Part shown: in pieces, positions 8,551 to 17,629 of the stretch
Position numbering within the stretch: the first letter of the stretch is position 1
Layout of the letters: the number at the start of each line of letters is the position of its first letter
Assembly (NCBI GenBank): GCA_964543475.1
Contig: CAZIYJ010000001.1
Span: forward strand, 806,001 to 870,000
Direction: 5' to 3'
Length of the DNA: 64,000 nt
Source: JAYSYM01 sp964543475
GTDB taxonomy: Bacteria; Bdellovibrionota; Bdellovibrionia; Bdellovibrionales; JAMPXM01
Made by a program: the position numbers and the translations under genes
The notes under the pieces: generated by a model
Seen by the model: the letters and a program-made list of their open reading frames with translations, nothing else
The model's database searches: none
What the model was told of the DNA's origin: nothing

Positions 8551-10029
8551 CTATTTAAGACGATCAGTTACTCCGCCCAAGTCGACTTTTTCAACTCGCG
8601 CTAAGTAATCTTTTGTGGCATCCGGCAGCGACTTCCACATTCGCATTGCTATCACAACACCCAAAAGTGCAAATGGAACTAGGAAAATCGGCCAGTAAGC
8701 CCAATCCTTAGTAGTTAAGTATCCGAGAGACACCGATTGAATCGCTGTTCCGAAGTAAACAAACGCATCAGTAACACCAGCCGCTGTACCAGTGGCTTTG
8801 CGACCACCGAAATCAGCTGCGGCAGTTCCTGACATAAGCGAGTGAACAGAAATTGAAAGTGTTGCGATAATCAAAGCGCAAATCGCAACGGTGATTGGTG
8901 CCGAACCCAGAGCATATGCCATCGTTGCACCGGCAAAGGCCATGATTGCGGCAAACAGAACCACAGGAGGGCCGCGTCGAGACTGGAAGTGGGAATCAGA
9001 AATATAACCAGCTGCGAAGCCACCAAAACAGCCCGTCATAGCAAGTAACAAGCCCCAGTTATCGCCAATCCATTCGGCTCCGATTTGTGGGACCTGCACT
9101 TTATAAATCGAGTACCACTGAAGAATACCGTTACGTAAAACGCCGGTCGTGAACTCAACAGCCATCACCATTAGCAGAACTGGGTTAGTGAAGACCTTGT
9201 GGAGAAGTTGCATCGCTGTGTAATCGCGCTCGTCACCTGAAGATGCATCGTGTGTATCGAAGTCTTCGTAATTGGCTTGTGCAGGCGTATCTTTAATCAA
9301 GAAGTAATCTGTAACGAACCAGAATGCTAAGAACGCAGCTGGAATCCAGAAGATCCACCAGACTGCATCGATACCATTTGCTCCACCACCGAAGATGCTG
9401 ATGAAAGTGCTTTGGAACAAAGTCGGTTCCTGGATGTCAGATTTAACTGCCTTCGAAATTGCCGCATTCCAATCAAACGCAAAGTAAATTCCGAACGAAA
9501 GAAGTGTTCCGAAAATTGCTCCGAACAAGCCTCGCTCACGAACGTGGAACCAGTAAGCTTTAACTTTGATAATTGATACCGCTCCATAACTTTGGAAGTA
9601 CATGTTGAGCGAGTAAGTTGCAGCGAGCCAAAGAATGAGGTTACCTTTGAGCGTTCCGTTCAAGAACATGTAAGTGATAATGCCCATTGCGACGTTCATC
9701 ACACAAGCACCAGCAGTTGAAATTAAAATTCCCGCTCGTCCGCCGATGCGGTCAACGAGTGGACCGTTAATGAAAAATGATAATGCGTAGGTTGTTGTAC
9801 CAGCTGCGAAGATCAAGCCGAACTGAGAGTTATTCATGTCGGCGCCGAGTGCGTTCTTAACAATGTTTAAGTTGTAGCGAGCCATGTACAAGAACGCATA
9901 GCTAAGACCAAGCGGGAACCAATTCACAAATCTTCGCATCAAAAAGGCTTTTGAGTGATTCATTGGATTGTGTGTGAAGTACACCCAGACAACGATCGAC
10001 ATCACGATCGCCATAATTAAGACGCCCAT
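8551..10029 (-). CDS. MFS transporter, organophosphate:phosphate antiporter (GlpT/UhpT) type
   Basis: A 492-residue membrane protein with about twelve hydrophobic segments. After the first helix it has FVNWFPLGLSYAFLYMARYN followed by LNIV; the R-Y-N-x-N signature is typical of the GlpT/UhpT (OPA) family, which exchanges sugar- or glycerol-phosphates for phosphate. NGPLVDRIGGRAGILI is the MFS loop 2-3 motif. I chose ATG 10029 (GGGGAAG nearby) over the longer frame, which adds 42 arginine-rich residues. Upstream member of an operon with the HAD phosphatase. Substrate not determined. Confidence 0.8.
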   Translation of the reverse strand: MGVLIMAIVMSIVVWVYFTHNPMNHSKAFLMRRFVNWFPLGLSYAFLYMARYNLNIVKNALGADMNNSQFGLIFAAGTTTYALSFFINGPLVDRIGGRAGILISTAGACVMNVAMGIITYMFLNGTLKGNLILWLAATYSLNMYFQSYGAVSIIKVKAYWFHVRERGLFGAIFGTLLSFGIYFAFDWNAAISKAVKSDIQEPTLFQSTFISIFGGGANGIDAVWWIFWIPAAFLAFWFVTDYFLIKDTPAQANYEDFDTHDASSGDERDYTAMQLLHKVFTNPVLLMVMAVEFTTGVLRNGILQWYSIYKVQVPQIGAEWIGDNWGLLLAMTGCFGGFAAGYISDSHFQSRRGPPVVLFAAIMAFAGATMAYALGSAPITVAICALIIATLSISVHSLMSGTAAADFGGRKATGTAAGVTDAFVYFGTAIQSVSLGYLTTKDWAYWPIFLVPFALLGVVIAMRMWKSLPDATKDYLARVEKVDLGGVTDRLK

Positions 10030-10285
10030 TAAACTTCCCCTTGTTTGATTGCACAGGATCAATAGCCCAAGCGTTGAAGTGAGGCAACATCGCGCTACCA
10101 GAAATACATGGGGTAAACGCACTCTCGTGCGCCTTACCGAGAATATTTTGCTCAATAACCCGGCATTGGTGGAGGAGCTGTGTGGTTTATAAGGAATCTG
10201 TCAGGTTCAATCGATATCTGTTGAATGATTGCATCCAAGTTTGCTACATCAAAAGAGATCCCCCCAAAGAAGCAAAGAGGCATTT

Positions 10286-11203
10286 ATGTCGAAGGCGTTC
10301 CGAGGGTTAAGTTTTTTAAGTTTAGTTTTTCCGCTTTTAGTGTCGTGTACTTTCAAAAAAGCTGATCTGGGTACTCAAGAGAACCCGATTAAGTTATTTT
10401 TCGTTCCTTCGGTCGATGCAAAAGTCATCGATGCAAATTCGAAGGATGTGAAAGACATTCTCGAAGCTACAACTCCCTACAAATACGAAATTAACGTTCC
10501 GCAAAGTTTTATCGCGGTTGTCGAAGCCTTTGGTTCTAAGCGAGCCGATGTCGCTGCGATGAATTCGTTTGGCTACATTGTGGCGAATGAAAAGTACGGT
10601 GCTGAAGCAAAGCTTACTGTGATTCGTTTCGGGAGCCCTACGTACAAGGGCCAAATCATCGCCCGCACCAAGGACAACATTAAAGACATTAAGTCTCTTG
10701 CTGGAAAAAAGTTCGCATTTGTCGATCCAGCTTCGACGTCTGGATATTTGCTCCCGATGAAGTTGATGAAAGAGGCTGGAGTAAAGCTCGGTGAAACTAT
10801 CTTCGCGATGAAGCACGACAATGTGGTTTCGATGATTTATCAAGGACAAGTTGATGCCGGAGCAACATTCCACTCACCATCTGAAGAGGGTGTGATTCAA
10901 GATGCTCGCAGGCTCGTAAAAACACAGTACCCTGATGTCGAACAAAAAATTTCGGTTGTCACTCTGACTCAAGAAATTCCGAATGATCCAATCGTTTTCA
11001 GAAAAGACATGCCTGAAGATATGAAAAATAAAATTGCGGTCGCATTCTTAGAGATGTCTAAAACTGAAAAAGGCAAAGCTGCGATGAAAGCAATTTACGG
11101 TGTCACAGAGATGAAAATGGCAACTGATAAGGATTACGATCCAGTTCGCCAAATGCTGAAAGATCTCGGAACAGATGCAACTCAACTCGTTCAAAAGAAG
11201 TAG
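10286..11203 (+). CDS. phnD: Phosphate/phosphonate-type ABC transporter binding lipoprotein (PhnD)
   Basis: Periplasmic binding protein, 305 residues, with lipobox LLVSC at residues 13-17 after MSKAFRGLSFLSLVFP. Family features are the early ENPIKLFFVPSVDAKVI strand, VDPASTSGYLLPMKLMKEAG (the ligand-binding S-T-S-G loop of PhnD/PtxB proteins) and VDAGATFHSP. First gene of phnDCE. The start at 10286 follows AGAGG. A plausible promoter (TTGAAT at 10221, TACATC at 10245, spacing 18) precedes it. No C-P lyase or phosphite oxidase is nearby, so the physiological ligand could be phosphate, phosphite or a phosphonate. Confidence 0.85.
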   Translation: MSKAFRGLSFLSLVFPLLVSCTFKKADLGTQENPIKLFFVPSVDAKVIDANSKDVKDILEATTPYKYEINVPQSFIAVVEAFGSKRADVAAMNSFGYIVANEKYGAEAKLTVIRFGSPTYKGQIIARTKDNIKDIKSLAGKKFAFVDPASTSGYLLPMKLMKEAGVKLGETIFAMKHDNVVSMIYQGQVDAGATFHSPSEEGVIQDARRLVKTQYPDVEQKISVVTLTQEIPNDPIVFRKDMPEDMKNKIAVAFLEMSKTEKGKAAMKAIYGVTEMKMATDKDYDPVRQMLKDLGTDATQLVQKK

Positions 11204-11210
11204 GTGAGTG

Positions 11211-12002
11211 ATGGCGACAACAGTGGGTTATCAAGCTGAACCGATCATCAAAGTTCGCGATCTCGTTAAAACTTATCCCAATGGAGTCAAAGCCCTTAAG
11301 GGAGTGAGTTTTGATGTGATGCCCGGAGAATTTTTAGTGATCATTGGGCTCAGTGGTTCCGGAAAATCAACACTTCTCCGGTGCATGAACCAAATGCATA
11401 AAGTCACTTCAGGCGAAATCATTTTTAAAGGCGAAGACGTTACAAAATTTGAAGGCAGCCGCGTTCTTCAACTTCGTCGCCGGATGGGAATGGTGTTTCA
11501 GCACTTTAATCTCATCCAAAGACATTCGGTCATGAGCAACGTTTTGATGGGGCGCTTGGGTTACACAGCGATTTTCAAAAGCATGATGGGATTTTTCTCG
11601 AGCGAAGATAAGAAAAGTGCTGAGAAGTATTTAGACCTTGTCGGCATCGGCGACAAAGCTCGTTTTCGAGCCTCTCAACTATCAGGTGGCCAACAGCAGC
11701 GAGTGGCAATTGCTCGAGCACTTACTCAAAATCCGGAAGTGCTATTGGCCGATGAGCCCGTCGCTTCACTTGATCCGGCTACCTGTCACACAGTGATGGA
11801 GTACTTGAGAAAGGTGAATCAGGAGCTTGGTCTGACAGTTGTCTGCAATCTTCATTTTTTAAGTTTAGTACGACAATACGCAACTCGCGTAATTGCGCTA
11901 AAAGGGGGCGAGCTTGTTTACGAAGGCGATCCAAAGAACATCGACAATGCTTGGTTCGAACGAATCTACGGCGAAGGCGCCAAAGAAGTTCATGTTAACT
12001 AA
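11211..12002 (+). CDS. phnC: Phosphonate-type ABC transporter ATPase (PhnC)
   Basis: ATP-binding subunit of 263 residues: Walker A GLSGSGKST, Q-loop region MVFQHFNLI, signature LSGGQQQRVAIARAL, Walker B VLLADEPVASLDP and the H-loop histidine in CNLHFLSL. The insertion SVMSNVLMGRLG is usual for PhnC. ATG 11211 (or GTG one codon earlier at 11208) lies seven bases after the phnD stop. Its last 11 bases overlap the phnE start, so the permease is translationally coupled to it. Confidence 0.9.
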   Translation: MATTVGYQAEPIIKVRDLVKTYPNGVKALKGVSFDVMPGEFLVIIGLSGSGKSTLLRCMNQMHKVTSGEIIFKGEDVTKFEGSRVLQLRRRMGMVFQHFNLIQRHSVMSNVLMGRLGYTAIFKSMMGFFSSEDKKSAEKYLDLVGIGDKARFRASQLSGGQQQRVAIARALTQNPEVLLADEPVASLDPATCHTVMEYLRKVNQELGLTVVCNLHFLSLVRQYATRVIALKGGELVYEGDPKNIDNAWFERIYGEGAKEVHVN

Positions 12003-13053
12003 ATTAACGTTTGATGGCGCTTCGATTAAGCGGACCATTTTTGACGGCTTGATTTTTGGTTATTTGCTGATAGCAGTGCTCATCGCTTTCTATCGCCCAG
12101 ACGCATTTGCTCTCGAAGATCAGGCTCAGCTCGCAGAGAGCTCGCAAATTTGCCTTTTGGCTTTTTTAGTAGGGGCAGCGTTGAGTATCGCACTAAGTTC
12201 ACTTGGACATAAGACTTTGGGTGAACTACTTTTCGCTCCTGCTCATCGAAAACATGCGAATGCGAGTTTGAACCCGTGGTACCGAACTACTTGGGGAGTT
12301 CAAACGATTCTCTCTTTCGCGGTCACGCTCGCTTTCGGTTTCATCGTTACTAAGTTCAGTATTTTTGAGCTTCTGGAGAAGGAGTCAATTGAACAAGCAC
12401 TGCGGCTATTCTCGCAGCTCGCCCAGCCTGACTGGACGATACTTAATCGAGCGATCCTAAAAATCATTGAAACAATCTTTATCGCCTTTATGGCGACGAT
12501 CATGGCAGTTCCGGTCGCATTTGTTTTGAGTTTTTTGTGCGCAAAAAACATTATGGGCAAAACGGCGGTTGGATATTCTATTTACGCAACGTTGCGACTA
12601 GTTTTTAACGTTTCTCGATCAATCGAGCCGATTCTTTGGGCGATCATCTTCTCTGTTTGGGTAGGCTTCGGTCCGTTCGCGGGGATGTTAGCTTTGATGA
12701 TTCATTCGATTGCTTCACTTGCGAAACAATACTCAGAAATTGTTGAAACAGTTGAAGACGGGCCGATTGAGGGTATCGAATCAACTGGCGCAGGTCGCAT
12801 TCAAACTATTTGGTTTGCCATCGTTCCTCAGATTATTTTGCCGCACATCTCGTACACGATCTATCGATGGGACATTAACGTTCGTATGGCGACAATCATC
12901 GGCTTCGTCGGTGGCGGCGGTATCGGTACGATGCTCCTTGAGTATCAAGGGCAAGCTCGTTGGCCTCAGGTGGGCACTATTATCGTTGTGATCGCATTTG
13001 TCGTGTGGATGATGGATACCTTCTCGGCTTATGTTCGCGAAGCGGTGAAGTAA
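11992..13053 (+). CDS. phnE: Phosphonate-type ABC transporter permease (PhnE)
   Basis: Integral membrane permease, 353 residues. The EAA coupling loop is visible as QYSEIVETVEDGPIEGIEST followed by GAGRIQTIWFAIVPQI. ATG 11992, preceded by AAGAAG, overlaps phnC by 11 bases; an open frame extending 26 codons further upstream lies entirely in phnC and is not used. It carries roughly 100 residues more than typical PhnE, including an N-terminal part with two or three extra hydrophobic segments before the transporter core. Completes a phnDCE importer. Confidence 0.85.
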   Translation: MLTKLTFDGASIKRTIFDGLIFGYLLIAVLIAFYRPDAFALEDQAQLAESSQICLLAFLVGAALSIALSSLGHKTLGELLFAPAHRKHANASLNPWYRTTWGVQTILSFAVTLAFGFIVTKFSIFELLEKESIEQALRLFSQLAQPDWTILNRAILKIIETIFIAFMATIMAVPVAFVLSFLCAKNIMGKTAVGYSIYATLRLVFNVSRSIEPILWAIIFSVWVGFGPFAGMLALMIHSIASLAKQYSEIVETVEDGPIEGIESTGAGRIQTIWFAIVPQIILPHISYTIYRWDINVRMATIIGFVGGGGIGTMLLEYQGQARWPQVGTIIVVIAFVVWMMDTFSAYVREAVK

Positions 13054-13148
13054 ATCAACTAGTAGGCACAGCGCCACTGTCAAAAACCACAGAATTGTTG
13101 ACATGCTTTTACATGCGATTAAGAGTCTTCGCTAAACCGGGGGTTCGA

Positions 13149-13676
13149 ATGAAATTATTCAGTTTGTTATTATTCTTCTGTTCATTTAACGCTTACGCAC
13201 AAACGTGCCCTCCGGTAATGAAGGACTCTCGCTTCGGCAAATACTTGGTCGATAATAAACCGATGCCAACGACATGGACTCTTATCAAAGAACAAGTTCC
13301 GGTCGTTTGGGTCGGAAAAGCGCCTTATACTCAAGTGATTTCAGTAAACAGTCCGCATCCAATCGATGTGAAGTTTCTCGCATTAGTTCATTCGTGTTTC
13401 ACCCGTGATGGAATTTCGTGCGGTTTCCCTGGAGGCAGAATTAGCCTCGCAAACGAAACACGTCTCGTTGGTATGGGAAAATGTGCAGATCCGAACTACA
13501 GAGACCCTGAATTCAGAGACCCTAATTTTTGTGCCCCTGAATTTTACGATGGAATGACTGTACGATTTGTTAACGGAGGCCAAGGCGGAGATATCAACTC
13601 ACTCAGCTTTAGGTTAGAGGGTATCAAAAAATATAGTGAGACAATCACTCCTGTCTGTATCTACGGTGCTAATTAA
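13149..13676 (+). CDS. Small exported cysteine-containing protein
   Basis: A 175-residue protein with signal peptide MKLFSLLLFFCSFNAYA cleaved before QTCPP. The mature part has six cysteines (TCPP, SCF, SCGF, KCAD, FCAP, VCIY) and a short internal repeat in YRDPEFRDPNFCAPEF, suggesting a disulfide-bonded periplasmic or surface protein with a beta-sandwich look (MTVRFVNGGQGGDINSLSFRL). Translation could alternatively begin at ATG 13113, but that would put charged residues before the signal. No family recognised. Confidence 0.65.
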   Translation: MKLFSLLLFFCSFNAYAQTCPPVMKDSRFGKYLVDNKPMPTTWTLIKEQVPVVWVGKAPYTQVISVNSPHPIDVKFLALVHSCFTRDGISCGFPGGRISLANETRLVGMGKCADPNYRDPEFRDPNFCAPEFYDGMTVRFVNGGQGGDINSLSFRLEGIKKYSETITPVCIYGAN

Positions 13677-13697
13677 TCACAACAGATCTGAGTTTAG

Positions 13698-14081
13698 CTA
13701 TTTTGCATTTAGCTTAAGTATCTCGTTCGTTAGCAATTTTAACTTCTGGTTTTCAGGTGAGTCTCCGCTGACTCGCCCGATAAGGCGATTCCATTTACTA
13801 GTGCCGCTTGAGAACTTAATGAGCGCAGTGGGTTCATCGGATCCCGGTGGCAAGGTATCAGGAGTCGTTTCGAGTAAGCTTTTGTAGTCGCGTAAGATCC
13901 GCTCGCAAACTTTAGTCTCATGCTTAATCTCAGTTTTCTGATTTGTACCGACGCACACTTTGCCTTTGAATGTAAGCCCACTAGATATTGCGCTCGGTTC
14001 TTCGAGTTCGACTGAAATCGAGAAGTCAGCTTGTGCTACCGATTGAAAGCAAAAAAAGAAAACGAAAATTAAAAACGACAT
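13698..14081 (-). CDS. Small exported protein coupled to the HEIAH protein
   Basis: A 127-residue protein: signal peptide MSFLIFVFFFCFQSVAQA, then a mature part with one cysteine pair (KVCVG and KVCER). The start at 14081 lies inside the 3' end of the upstream gene (13-base overlap) and is preceded by AAAGAG, so the two proteins are probably made together. The last residues NQKLKLLTNEILKLNAK form a helix. No family recognised; it could be a partner or inhibitor of the upstream putative peptidase, but nothing in the sequence proves it. Confidence 0.65.
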   Translation of the reverse strand: MSFLIFVFFFCFQSVAQADFSISVELEEPSAISSGLTFKGKVCVGTNQKTEIKHETKVCERILRDYKSLLETTPDTLPPGSDEPTALIKFSSGTSKWNRLIGRVSGDSPENQKLKLLTNEILKLNAK

Positions 14082-15319
14082 TCTAGCTCTTTCTTTAGCT
14101 CTTTTCGAAAGGCCCCTGAATGTTGAACTAAGCAATCAAGGACAGCAGCCGCTGCCGGATGCTTGGTGCTCGGGCGATAGGTGCAGACGCTATTTGGGAA
14201 TGAAAATGGCACAAGCGGGCGGGGTGCATCTAGAACTTCTCGAGCTATCGCAAATCCTTCTTCTAGCTTTGAGCCTGGGCAAGAATTTTTCACAAACCCA
14301 TACGAGGTGGGTGAGGTACTTTCTTTGGCTATTTTAAAAAGACATTTGCTGACTTTATTTTTTTCTTTAACATCTTCAATTAAGTTTGAGTATGCTTCGG
14401 GAGCTGACGGATGGAGTTCGCATGACGAGTCTCCTCTACGTTGCTGAAGCCCGAGCGATAGCGCTGATGCATCATCTCCATCTAGGGCCGCGAGTTGTCG
14501 TTTAATAGAAGAACATGCGTGAGCAATCTCGTGCCGAAGTGTACCGTCTTGAACCTTCGAAGCTCCGTTCGAGAAATAGGGTGAGACTACAACTTCGCCA
14601 GAAACTGGCGCTGTAGCGGGTGTGACCTTTAATTTACTCATCAATCTGTCTATCTCTTCTTCTGAGTCACCAGTTGTATTTAAAACGTAATCCTTGTGTT
14701 CCTGTTTTTTCAGAGCGCTGTAAATTATCTTTTTAATCCGTAAGCGATCTTCTTTTGACCTCGCTGGCAAGAAGTAGCCATTGGTCAAAGTGCAGAAATC
14801 CGGAGCTGAAGAATCTTTGTCTGCTGATCTATCGCTACAGAGTTTGAGATTTACTCCTAGCATTGCCTTTTCACACTCTTTGTTGCCATCACAGCAGCTC
14901 GGTATCATATTACTTCGAATTCGATCTAAGCGCTCTAATAGATATTCGGCTTCTTCTTGAGTTGCTATTTTAAGACCACGATTTTCGAATTCGCTTCTAG
15001 AGGGAGCGATCGCTTCTGCGGTCGCGTAAGTTTCAACTTCTCTTTTGATTGCCGGATTTTCCCAGTGCGGAACACCTTTTTTGTAATACGGCGTGCAGAC
15101 ATGTTGGTCAGAAGAGTTAAGCGTTGCTTCGATAGCAGGACAGTACTTAGCACTGGCGGTAAGATCTACGTTGGAATAACTTTCTGGAGCGCAGCTGACA
15201 GGGTTGAGTTTTGTTTGTCGATTTATGACTTCTAGCTGTTTAAGAATGCTTTCATTTGCAGACGAGTTCGCAAATATCAGGAGGGTAAAAATAAAAAAAC
15301 CTATACGCACAAAATGCAT
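14069..15319 (-). CDS. Exported protein with HExxH motif, putative zinc metallopeptidase
   Basis: A 416-residue protein with signal peptide MHFVRIGFFIFTLLIFANSS. At about residue 264, GTLRHEIAHACSSIKRQL contains H-E-x-x-H in a helical setting, the usual zinc-binding and catalytic motif of zincin peptidases. It is flanked by many cysteines (SCCDGNKEC, KLCSD, DFCTL, SSCEL, SKCLF, NSCPG, SVCTY, DCLV, LECRF), so the fold is probably disulfide-rich. The stretch KLEEGFAIAREV further on might provide the third ligand. I do not recognise the family. Overlaps the next small exported gene by 13 bases. Confidence 0.7.
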   Translation of the reverse strand: MHFVRIGFFIFTLLIFANSSANESILKQLEVINRQTKLNPVSCAPESYSNVDLTASAKYCPAIEATLNSSDQHVCTPYYKKGVPHWENPAIKREVETYATAEAIAPSRSEFENRGLKIATQEEAEYLLERLDRIRSNMIPSCCDGNKECEKAMLGVNLKLCSDRSADKDSSAPDFCTLTNGYFLPARSKEDRLRIKKIIYSALKKQEHKDYVLNTTGDSEEEIDRLMSKLKVTPATAPVSGEVVVSPYFSNGASKVQDGTLRHEIAHACSSIKRQLAALDGDDASALSLGLQQRRGDSSCELHPSAPEAYSNLIEDVKEKNKVSKCLFKIAKESTSPTSYGFVKNSCPGSKLEEGFAIAREVLDAPRPLVPFSFPNSVCTYRPSTKHPAAAAVLDCLVQHSGAFRKELKKELECRF

Positions 15320-15360
15320 ATAGGTTCTTCGGACCTTATTCAGTCTTCCTTTATCTAAAT

Positions 15361-16317
15361 CTAATTAGTATTTGGTCGTGCCTGACCATTGAATAGGGAG
15401 CCATTGCTCATCGCAGTCATTGTTTTCATACTTCGCTCCATGTTGTCGATCGAGCCATCTAAGAAGATCATGTTTCCTTTGCCATGCTCCGCAAAGTGCT
15501 TAATTGAATCCGTCCACATTGTGAATAAAATCATCGAAGTGTCGAGCCCAGCTTCACGCATTTCTTCTGCGGCACGCGACATCCCTTTTGCAACTTCTTC
15601 TCGGAAAAGCGCAATCCCTTGTCCACGAAGTTGGGCAGCCTGACGTTCAGCATCGGCAGCAATCTTAATTGCGTTACCTTCAGCTTCAGCTTCTTTGGTT
15701 TTTGTGATTAATAACGCTTGGCCTTGGTTTTCGGCTGCAGCCTTTAAGTTGCTTGATGCAACGACTGTTGCCATTGATCGCATGATCTCTTCATCGAAAG
15801 TGATATCGTTCATTTGAAGATCGATAAGGTGATAGCCCCAAGCATCTAAGTTTGCATCTAGATGTTCTTTGATGTTCTCGACAATTTCTCGGCGAAGCAA
15901 AAGGATATCTGCCTGCCTTTTCGTTGCCACATAGGATCTTACAGACCCTTCAACTGTGCGAATTAACGCCTGCATCAAATTATTGTGATCAATAAACTTA
16001 AACGCCACTTTCAAAATTGTTTGCTCGTCTTGTCCCATCACCGAGAAAAGAAGCATAGCTTTGAAATACACATTTGCTTGGTCAGCAGTGATGGCTTGAA
16101 ACTGCAACTCACTTGCTTGGTTTTGAATAGATATTCTTCGGAAGACCACTTCAAGAAATGGAATTTTGAAATTCAAACCCGGATAAACGTTTCGTCGATA
16201 TTTACCGAACATTGTGATCACGCCAACATGGCCTTGATCGATCGTCACAATGCTGTTCGCAATTAAGACGATGGCGGCAAACGCTCCAATTACATACGTA
16301 ACAAAAGATGAATCCAT
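15361..16317 (-). CDS. SPFH/band 7 (stomatin-prohibitin) membrane protein
   Basis: One N-terminal membrane helix (FVTYVIGAFAAIVLIANSIV) is followed by an SPFH domain beginning TIDQGHVGVITMFGKYRRNV and PGLNFKIPF. It continues into an Ala/Glu-rich coiled coil (AAENQGQALLITKTKEAEAEG, then AADAERQAAQLRGQG). Proteins of this class form membrane rings that organise or protect other membrane proteins. No NfeD-type partner lies next to it. ATG with GGAGAA upstream. Length of 318 is typical. The specific role cannot be told. Confidence 0.85.
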   Translation of the reverse strand: MDSSFVTYVIGAFAAIVLIANSIVTIDQGHVGVITMFGKYRRNVYPGLNFKIPFLEVVFRRISIQNQASELQFQAITADQANVYFKAMLLFSVMGQDEQTILKVAFKFIDHNNLMQALIRTVEGSVRSYVATKRQADILLLRREIVENIKEHLDANLDAWGYHLIDLQMNDITFDEEIMRSMATVVASSNLKAAAENQGQALLITKTKEAEAEGNAIKIAADAERQAAQLRGQGIALFREEVAKGMSRAAEEMREAGLDTSMILFTMWTDSIKHFAEHGKGNMIFLDGSIDNMERSMKTMTAMSNGSLFNGQARPNTN

Positions 16318-16631
16318 ACATTTTCTCCGTCTAAAAATGACCTTGTGATACCAATTGTGTCTTTTACTCTGTCGAGGCCAATGTCTAGGAGTTGGGCCAA
16401 TTTAGACAACTAAAAAGAGATAAATCGGCCAAAAGTAGACCGGTGACGCTGTCTGGCTATTCGACAAAAACCTAAACTCTCAGTTTTAGACTCTCCCGCT
16501 AAGGTCTAAAGTCGAGACAAAACACCTACCAATGTCGTGATTTTGGTCAAATATTTGGTCACATTGTTTCTGTTTTCTCGCAGTTGTTTCAAGACCTTAA
16601 GCGCAAGGTGCCAAAAACCGAAACAGCTCTC
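16318..16631. promoter_or_regulatory. Intergenic region between divergent SPFH gene and envelope operon, with repeated TTTAGAC
   Basis: About 310 bases without a gene. TTTAGAC occurs at 16401-16407 and 16485-16491, and its complement GTCTAAA at 16504-16510. The last two form a 7-base inverted repeat with a 12-base spacer. Partial copies (GTCTA at 16383, TAGAC at 16436) lie between. The region must hold the promoters of both flanking transcripts; the repeats are candidate operators. No convincing -35/-10 pair was picked out. Confidence 0.4.
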
Positions 16632-17627
16632 ATGAAACACATGATTACAAATCTTATGACAGCAGGGGCGATTCTCACACTCGTAGGTTGTAGCAACCAA
16701 CAGTTCGGAGTTGTTCCAGATAATAAAATTTTTGGTCAGCAAGTCGACTTCAACAACAAGGTCGATATCTTGTGGGTGGTTGATAGCTCCAACTCAATGG
16801 CGCAACACCAACAAAAAATCGCTGAGCAAGTATCGATTTTCTTGAACGCACTCAATAGCACCGGAATGGATTATCACATTGGTGTAACAACGATGGATGT
16901 GAGTGCTTCTGGTGAAAAGGGTCGATTGATCAGTCTTCCAATTGGATCACCAACTGTTCTGAAGCGTACTACTTCGAATGTACTTTCAGTTCTCCAGCAA
17001 CGTTTGCAAATGGGTGATGGCGGTTCGTCAGTTGAACGAGCGCTCGAAGCAACGAAGCTTGCGCTGACTGAGCCACTCGTGAGTGGATCAAATGCAGGAT
17101 TCCGTCGCTTGAGCTCTGATAAAGCTACTGGCGCTGTTTTAGCAGTAATCTATTTAACAAACGAAGATGACGAGAGTGGAAGCGCAGTTCCAGATCCACA
17201 AGCTTTCTTCGACTCTCACTCAGTTCTGACTCCTTGGGGCGATCCACAGTGGGTTGTGAGCTTCATCGGAACGACTCCTGACGATCCAAATTGCAGCACT
17301 GTTCCTTGGACAAAAGAAGACGGTCTTGCGTACATCGCGTTGGCGCAGCATTCAGGTGGCGGAATTTCTTCGATCTGCAGCCAAGACTTTGCGGGCGCAT
17401 TAACGAACGTGAAGGGTCACATTCTTTCAATGATGACCGAGTACCGATTCAATGTTGCGCAAATCGAATCAAGCATCGTTGTGCACATCAACGGCCAATT
17501 TATTCCAAAAGATCCAGTTAACGGTTGGACCTACATCGCAAGCAGACACGTCTTAAGATTTAACGGCTCAGCTATTCCACCAATGGGTTCAACGATCAAC
17601 GTTGTATCTACGAAACAGGAACTATAG
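16632..17627 (+). CDS. VWA-domain lipoprotein, CglB-like adhesin candidate
   Basis: A 331-residue lipoprotein: lipobox LVGC with Cys20, then a von Willebrand A domain starting NKVDILWVVDSSNSM. D51, S53 and S55 form the D-x-S-x-S metal-ion-dependent adhesion site, and a later acidic strand YLTNEDDESG fits the remaining MIDAS residues. The last 60 residues look like a separate beta domain. In Myxococcus xanthus, CglB is a VWA lipoprotein adhesin that works with the Glt gliding complex; this gene heads an operon of TPR and outer-membrane barrel proteins of the same type. ATG 16632 is chosen because it gives a compact signal peptide; ATG 16641 is also possible. Confidence 0.75.
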   Translation: MKHMITNLMTAGAILTLVGCSNQQFGVVPDNKIFGQQVDFNNKVDILWVVDSSNSMAQHQQKIAEQVSIFLNALNSTGMDYHIGVTTMDVSASGEKGRLISLPIGSPTVLKRTTSNVLSVLQQRLQMGDGGSSVERALEATKLALTEPLVSGSNAGFRRLSSDKATGAVLAVIYLTNEDDESGSAVPDPQAFFDSHSVLTPWGDPQWVVSFIGTTPDDPNCSTVPWTKEDGLAYIALAQHSGGGISSICSQDFAGALTNVKGHILSMMTEYRFNVAQIESSIVVHINGQFIPKDPVNGWTYIASRHVLRFNGSAIPPMGSTINVVSTKQEL

Positions 17628-17629
17628 CG

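Noticed and set aside
13138..13150. tRNA T-arm-like GGGGTTCGAAT
   Set aside because: No matching C-rich strand or acceptor stem around it; the signal peptide gene starts there.
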